Positions 61,137-64,000 of a stretch of 64,000 nt of DNA are shown here, one piece after another (within the stretch, counting starts at the first letter, position 1; each line of letters opens with the position of its first letter). The stretch is from an uncultured Clostridia bacterium (GTDB taxonomy: Bacteria; Bacillota; Clostridia; Christensenellales; Borkfalkiaceae), in NCBI GenBank assembly GCA_934248055.1, contig CAKQKI010000006.1, forward strand, positions 1-64,000, read 5' to 3'. A program made the translations under genes and the position numbers. Under the pieces are notes generated by a model. That model was not told where the DNA came from. It did no database searches and was given only the letters and a program-made list of their open reading frames with translations.

Positions 61137-62222
61137 ATGAACGAACTTTTTGAAGTTTTAACGCATTTTGACATAAACGGCGAAGTGATTTCCGCAGAGC
61201 CTTACGGCTTCGGGCATATCAACCGCACGTATCTTGCCGTGTTCGACGAAAACGGGGCGCGTAAAAGATATATTTTGCAGCAGATAAATTCGGAACTGTT
61301 CAATCCCGTAGAGCATCTTATGAGCAATATCGAACTCGTTACCGAATTCAATCGCGAAATTATTAAAAAGCGCGGCGGCGATCCCGACAGGGAAAGCCTT
61401 ACCATAGTCCGCACGAAAGACGGTAAAACGTTTTACAAGCGCGACGAAAAAAGTTATTTCAGGGTTTATATTTTCATAGAAAACACCGTTGCGTATCAGA
61501 CCGTAAGCAAACCTTCGGATTTTTACTGGAGCGCCGTTGCGTTCGGCAATTTTGCTAATTTGCTTGCTAATTTCGACGCTTCTTCGCTTTACGAAACCAT
61601 TCCGAATTTCCACAATACCGCAAAACGCTATAATGATTTTAAAGCGGCGGTTGAAAAAGACGCGCTCGGCAGGGTGAAAGACTGTAAAAAGGAAATAGAT
61701 TTCATAACCGAAAGAGAAGGGTATTACGATAAAATCGTAAATATGCTTAAAAGCGGCGAAATGCCCCTTAAAGTAACCCATAACGACACTAAACTCAACA
61801 ACGTTCTCCTTGACGATAAAACAGGCAAACCCGTTGCGGTTATCGATCTTGACACGATTATGCCCGGTTCTATCGTTTACGACTTTGGCGACAGTATACG
61901 ATTCGGTTGCAATCCCTGCGCGGAAGACGAAAAGGACCTTTCAAAAGTAAATTTCCGATTCGATTTGTATAAAACCTATCTCGAAGGCTATCTTTACGCG
62001 CTCGGCGACAGCGTAACCGAAATCGAAAAGAACAATTTTGCGCTCGGCTCGATTATGATGACTATCGAGTGCGGAATGAGATTTTTAGCCGATTATTTGT
62101 CGGGGGATACGTATTTCCACACGACTTACGAAGGGCAGAATCTTGACAGGGCCCGCACTCAGTTGAAACTTGTTTCCGATATGGAAAAGGTTTTTGACAA
62201 GATGAACGCGCTCGTAAAATAA
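61137..62222 (+). CDS. Aminoglycoside-phosphotransferase-fold sugar kinase (N-acetylhexosamine 1-kinase-like)
   Basis: 361 residues. Kinase loop THNDTKLNNVLLD and metal motif VIDLDTIMPG are those of the APH/choline-kinase fold. The opening PYGFGHINRTYLAVF and FIENTVAYQTVSKPSDFYWS resemble NahK of Bifidobacterium, which makes sugar 1-phosphates from GlcNAc/GalNAc for mucin and milk-glycan use. Ribosome site AAGGAG. The divergent AraC gene supports a regulated catabolic role. The exact sugar is unknown. Confidence 0.8.
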   Translation: MNELFEVLTHFDINGEVISAEPYGFGHINRTYLAVFDENGARKRYILQQINSELFNPVEHLMSNIELVTEFNREIIKKRGGDPDRESLTIVRTKDGKTFYKRDEKSYFRVYIFIENTVAYQTVSKPSDFYWSAVAFGNFANLLANFDASSLYETIPNFHNTAKRYNDFKAAVEKDALGRVKDCKKEIDFITEREGYYDKIVNMLKSGEMPLKVTHNDTKLNNVLLDDKTGKPVAVIDLDTIMPGSIVYDFGDSIRFGCNPCAEDEKDLSKVNFRFDLYKTYLEGYLYALGDSVTEIEKNNFALGSIMMTIECGMRFLADYLSGDTYFHTTYEGQNLDRARTQLKLVSDMEKVFDKMNALVK

Positions 62223-62231
62223 TATATGAAA

Positions 62232-62258
62232 AAAACGGGGATTATTTCCCCGTTTTTT
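62232..62258 (+). terminator. Terminator of the sugar-kinase gene
   Basis: AAAACGGGG / CCCCGTTTT with loop ATTATTT- and T6. Confidence 0.88.
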
Positions 62259-62271
62259 AACGCGTTTTTTT

Positions 62272-62297
62272 ATTAGTGATAACGAATGGAATCCCTA
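62272..62297. repeat. Dispersed intergenic repeat, family B, copy 3
   Basis: Identical to the copy at 129-154 except one base (GATAAC for GATGAC). It lies between two convergent genes. Confidence 0.6.
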
Positions 62298-62315
62298 AAC
62301 AAAAACTATCAAACG

Positions 62316-63698
62316 TTATCTTTTTGCTTCCGTCATCGCTTTTACGTCGAGAATTTCGTTAAGGCGGCTTTCGCTTAAAAGTTGATCTCTGAGTACTATT
62401 TCTCTTACGGGAACGCCCGTTTTAAGCGATTCTTTTGCAATTTCTGCAGATTTTTTATATCCGATATACGGCGCAAGAGCGGTAACCACGGCAACGCTTA
62501 CTTTAAGTAAATCGGCGCAGCGCTTTTCGTTTGCCGTTATGCCTACTATACAGTTGTTTACGAGCGTTTTAATCGCTTCGGTCAGCATCGATATGCTTTC
62601 TATAAGCGAGTAAAAAATCACGGGTTCGAATGCGTTGAGTTCGAGTTGCCCGGCTTCCGCGGCTATCGTAACGGTAATATCGTTTCCGAAAACTCTGAAC
62701 GCCACCTGCGAAACCACTTCCGGTATAACGGGATTTACTTTCCCCGGCATTATCGACGAGCCGTTCTGTTTTGCAGGCAGTAAAATTTCGGCAAGACCCG
62801 TTTTCGGTCCGCTCGACAAAAGCCTTAAATCGTTACACATTTTCGATAAATCCGTCGCAAGCGTTTTAAGCGCGCCCGAAACTTCAACGTAGCCGTCAAG
62901 ATTGCTCGTTCCGTCGAAAAGGTCGCCGGACTGAACGTATTCGTCGCCGCATACTTTCGATACGTTTTTTACTATATTGTCAAGGTAATAGGGGTCGCTG
63001 TTAATCGCCGTGCCGATGGCGGTAGCGCCCATGTTGAGTGTGTGAAGAACGGTTTTTGCGTAGGTAACCCGCCTTACGTCGCGACCGATTGCCGTTGCGT
63101 AAGCGTGAAATTCCTGACCGAGTCTCATAGGAACGGCGTCCTGAAGTTGAGTTCTGCCTACTTTTAAAACGGAATCGAATTCAGTGGATTTTTGAGAAAG
63201 AGCGCTTTTAAGGTTTTCGATTTCGGGAATAAGCGAGTTGAGAAGGGTAACCATCGCTATTTTGCCCGCAGAAGGATACACGTCGTTAGTGGACTGACTC
63301 ATATTCACGTGGTCGTTGGGATGAATTAAAGTATAATCGCCCTTTTTGCCGCCTAAAATTTCCGAAGCCCTGTTTGCTATTACTTCGTTTGCGTTCATAT
63401 TTGCGGAAGTTCCCGCGCCGCCCTGAATAAAATCGACTATAAACTCGTTGTGAAGTTTTCCGCTTATAATTTCGTCGCACGCCTGAATAATAGCGTCTGC
63501 CTTGTCTTTTGCAAGTCGTTTCGACTCGTAATTCGTAATAGCCGCCGCTTTTTTTATTTTGGCGAGCGCAACGATAAGAGCAGGGTGCATGTGCCTTCCC
63601 GTAATCGTAAAATTTTTCGCGCCCCTTAAAGACTGCACGCCGTAATACGCGTCGTCGTTAACATCCATTATTCCTATGGAATCCGCTTCCTTTCTCAT
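62316..63698 (-). CDS. aspA: Aspartate ammonia-lyase
   Basis: 460 residues; start at 63698 (MRKEADSIGIMDVNDDAYYG) follows AAGGGG. Signature loop GSSIMPGKVNPV, the SNDVYPSA-type MSQSTNDVYPS and IQGGAGTSANMNANEVIANR. LysNGSS order and GYKKSAEIAKESLKTG-type C-terminus favour aspartase over class II fumarase. It converts aspartate to fumarate and ammonia, supplying an electron acceptor or nitrogen. Confidence 0.92.
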   Translation of the reverse strand: MRKEADSIGIMDVNDDAYYGVQSLRGAKNFTITGRHMHPALIVALAKIKKAAAITNYESKRLAKDKADAIIQACDEIISGKLHNEFIVDFIQGGAGTSANMNANEVIANRASEILGGKKGDYTLIHPNDHVNMSQSTNDVYPSAGKIAMVTLLNSLIPEIENLKSALSQKSTEFDSVLKVGRTQLQDAVPMRLGQEFHAYATAIGRDVRRVTYAKTVLHTLNMGATAIGTAINSDPYYLDNIVKNVSKVCGDEYVQSGDLFDGTSNLDGYVEVSGALKTLATDLSKMCNDLRLLSSGPKTGLAEILLPAKQNGSSIMPGKVNPVIPEVVSQVAFRVFGNDITVTIAAEAGQLELNAFEPVIFYSLIESISMLTEAIKTLVNNCIVGITANEKRCADLLKVSVAVVTALAPYIGYKKSAEIAKESLKTGVPVREIVLRDQLLSESRLNEILDVKAMTEAKR

Positions 63699-63766
63699 AA
63701 CAACCCCTTCTGTAAATTCACGCTGTAAAAAATGCGTTTTCGGCGTAATCGCCGCAAACCAAAGCC

Positions 63767-63795
63767 ATTTTAGCACGGCGCAATGAATAAGTCAA
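63767..63795 (-). promoter_or_regulatory. aspA promoter
   Basis: Minus strand: TTGACT (63790-63795), 17 bases, TAAAAT (63767-63772). Leader about 62 bases. Confidence 0.7.
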
Positions 63796-63880
63796 GTTAT
63801 AACGCGCGCTTAATTTTTTTATTTTAAGCAGCGGGTATTTTATTATTTTTGCCTGGCATCGCTTGCGGTAAAACATTGCA

Positions 63881-63919
63881 TAAAAAATACGAACGCCGTT
63901 TTTGTTTCGGCGTTCGTAT
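63881..63919 (-). terminator. tRNA-Ser terminator
   Basis: ATACGAACGCCG / CGGCGTTCGTAT with a 9-base loop; TTTTTT follows on the minus strand, 11 bases past the CCA end. Confidence 0.88.
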
Positions 63920-63929
63920 CTTTAATATC

Positions 63930-64000
63930 TGGCGGAGAAGGCGGGATTTGGACCCGCGCTGCAATTTCTCACACTACTCCCTTAGCAGGGGAGCCCCTTG
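63930..64000 (-). tRNA. tRNA-Ser(GCU), 5' end cut by the window
   Basis: Minus strand. The encoded 3' CCA is at 63930-63932. The T arm is GCGGG-TCCAAATC-CCGC, a long class II variable arm precedes it, and the anticodon arm CCCCT-GCT-AAGGG reads AGC/AGU codons. The acceptor 5' strand and part of the D arm lie outside the window. Confidence 0.93.

Noticed and set aside
1..64000. CRISPR array, prophage or complete insertion sequence
   Set aside because: No regularly spaced short repeats, no integrase, transposase or phage structural genes were seen. The long direct repeats lie within genes.

Overview
The window reads as chromosomal DNA from an anaerobic, fermentative Clostridia-type Firmicute. 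I cannot place it below that level; a Christensenellales-like gut lineage is only a guess. The support is good Shine-Dalgarno sites (AAGGAGG type), TTGACA/TATAAT promoters with 17-base spacers, an oxygen-sensitive glycyl-radical enzyme, a DUF896/YnzC protein, BioY and a mixed aminoacyl-tRNA synthetase set (GlnRS, eukaryote-like GlyRS, class I LysRS).

Layout. 1-2760: a CPA2 cation/proton antiporter and an acidic repeat protein. 2792-16656: a DeoR regulator divergent from a long operon for a glycyl-radical bacterial microcompartment (BMC) of the fucose/rhamnose-propanediol kind (GRM5-like). Its order is class II aldolase, CoA-acylating aldehyde dehydrogenase, Zn alcohol dehydrogenase, four hexamer shell proteins, PduL, pentamer EutN, PduS, BMC-T PduT, glycyl-radical diol dehydratase, its activase, PduU, PduV, then a ParA-like ATPase and a small basic partner-like protein. 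16655-22379: two divergent XRE regulators around three inverted repeats, a very large lipoprotein with an 812-bp internal duplication, and two small membrane proteins. 22416-31617: uvrB-uvrA, nagA, a phosphohexomutase and an SDR. 31653-38215: a minus-strand block (RHH regulator-clpB-rdgB; ynzC, GrpE-like, HAD) and a PHP phosphatase. 38255-43139: a YdjI/YdjG-like zinc-ribbon and SPFH cluster, an Rrf2 regulator and a PAP2 phosphatase. 43179-57100: CvpA, glnS, glyQS, birA-bioY under a BirA operator, a 280-bp MITE-like element, ychF, argS, gph, mscL, a papain-like protein, a cytidylate-kinase-like protein and class I LysRS fused to a Trbp111-type domain. 57127-64000: an unknown repetitive protein, GTP-PEPCK, AraC, a NahK-like sugar kinase, aspartase and a tRNA-Ser cut by the window end.

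How the BMC genes fit together (family knowledge plus inference). The aldolase cleaves fuculose/rhamnulose 1-phosphate to DHAP and lactaldehyde. A reductase, perhaps the encoded alcohol dehydrogenase, gives 1,2-propanediol. The glycyl-radical enzyme dehydrates it to propanal inside the shell. The aldehyde dehydrogenase and PduL turn propanal into propionyl-CoA and propionyl phosphate, and the alcohol dehydrogenase and PduS/PduT recycle cofactors. Short amphipathic tails on the aldolase, aldehyde dehydrogenase, alcohol dehydrogenase and PduL look like encapsulation peptides. The most interesting part is the end of the operon, where a ParA-type ATPase and an 86-residue protein look like a dedicated positioning system for this compartment.
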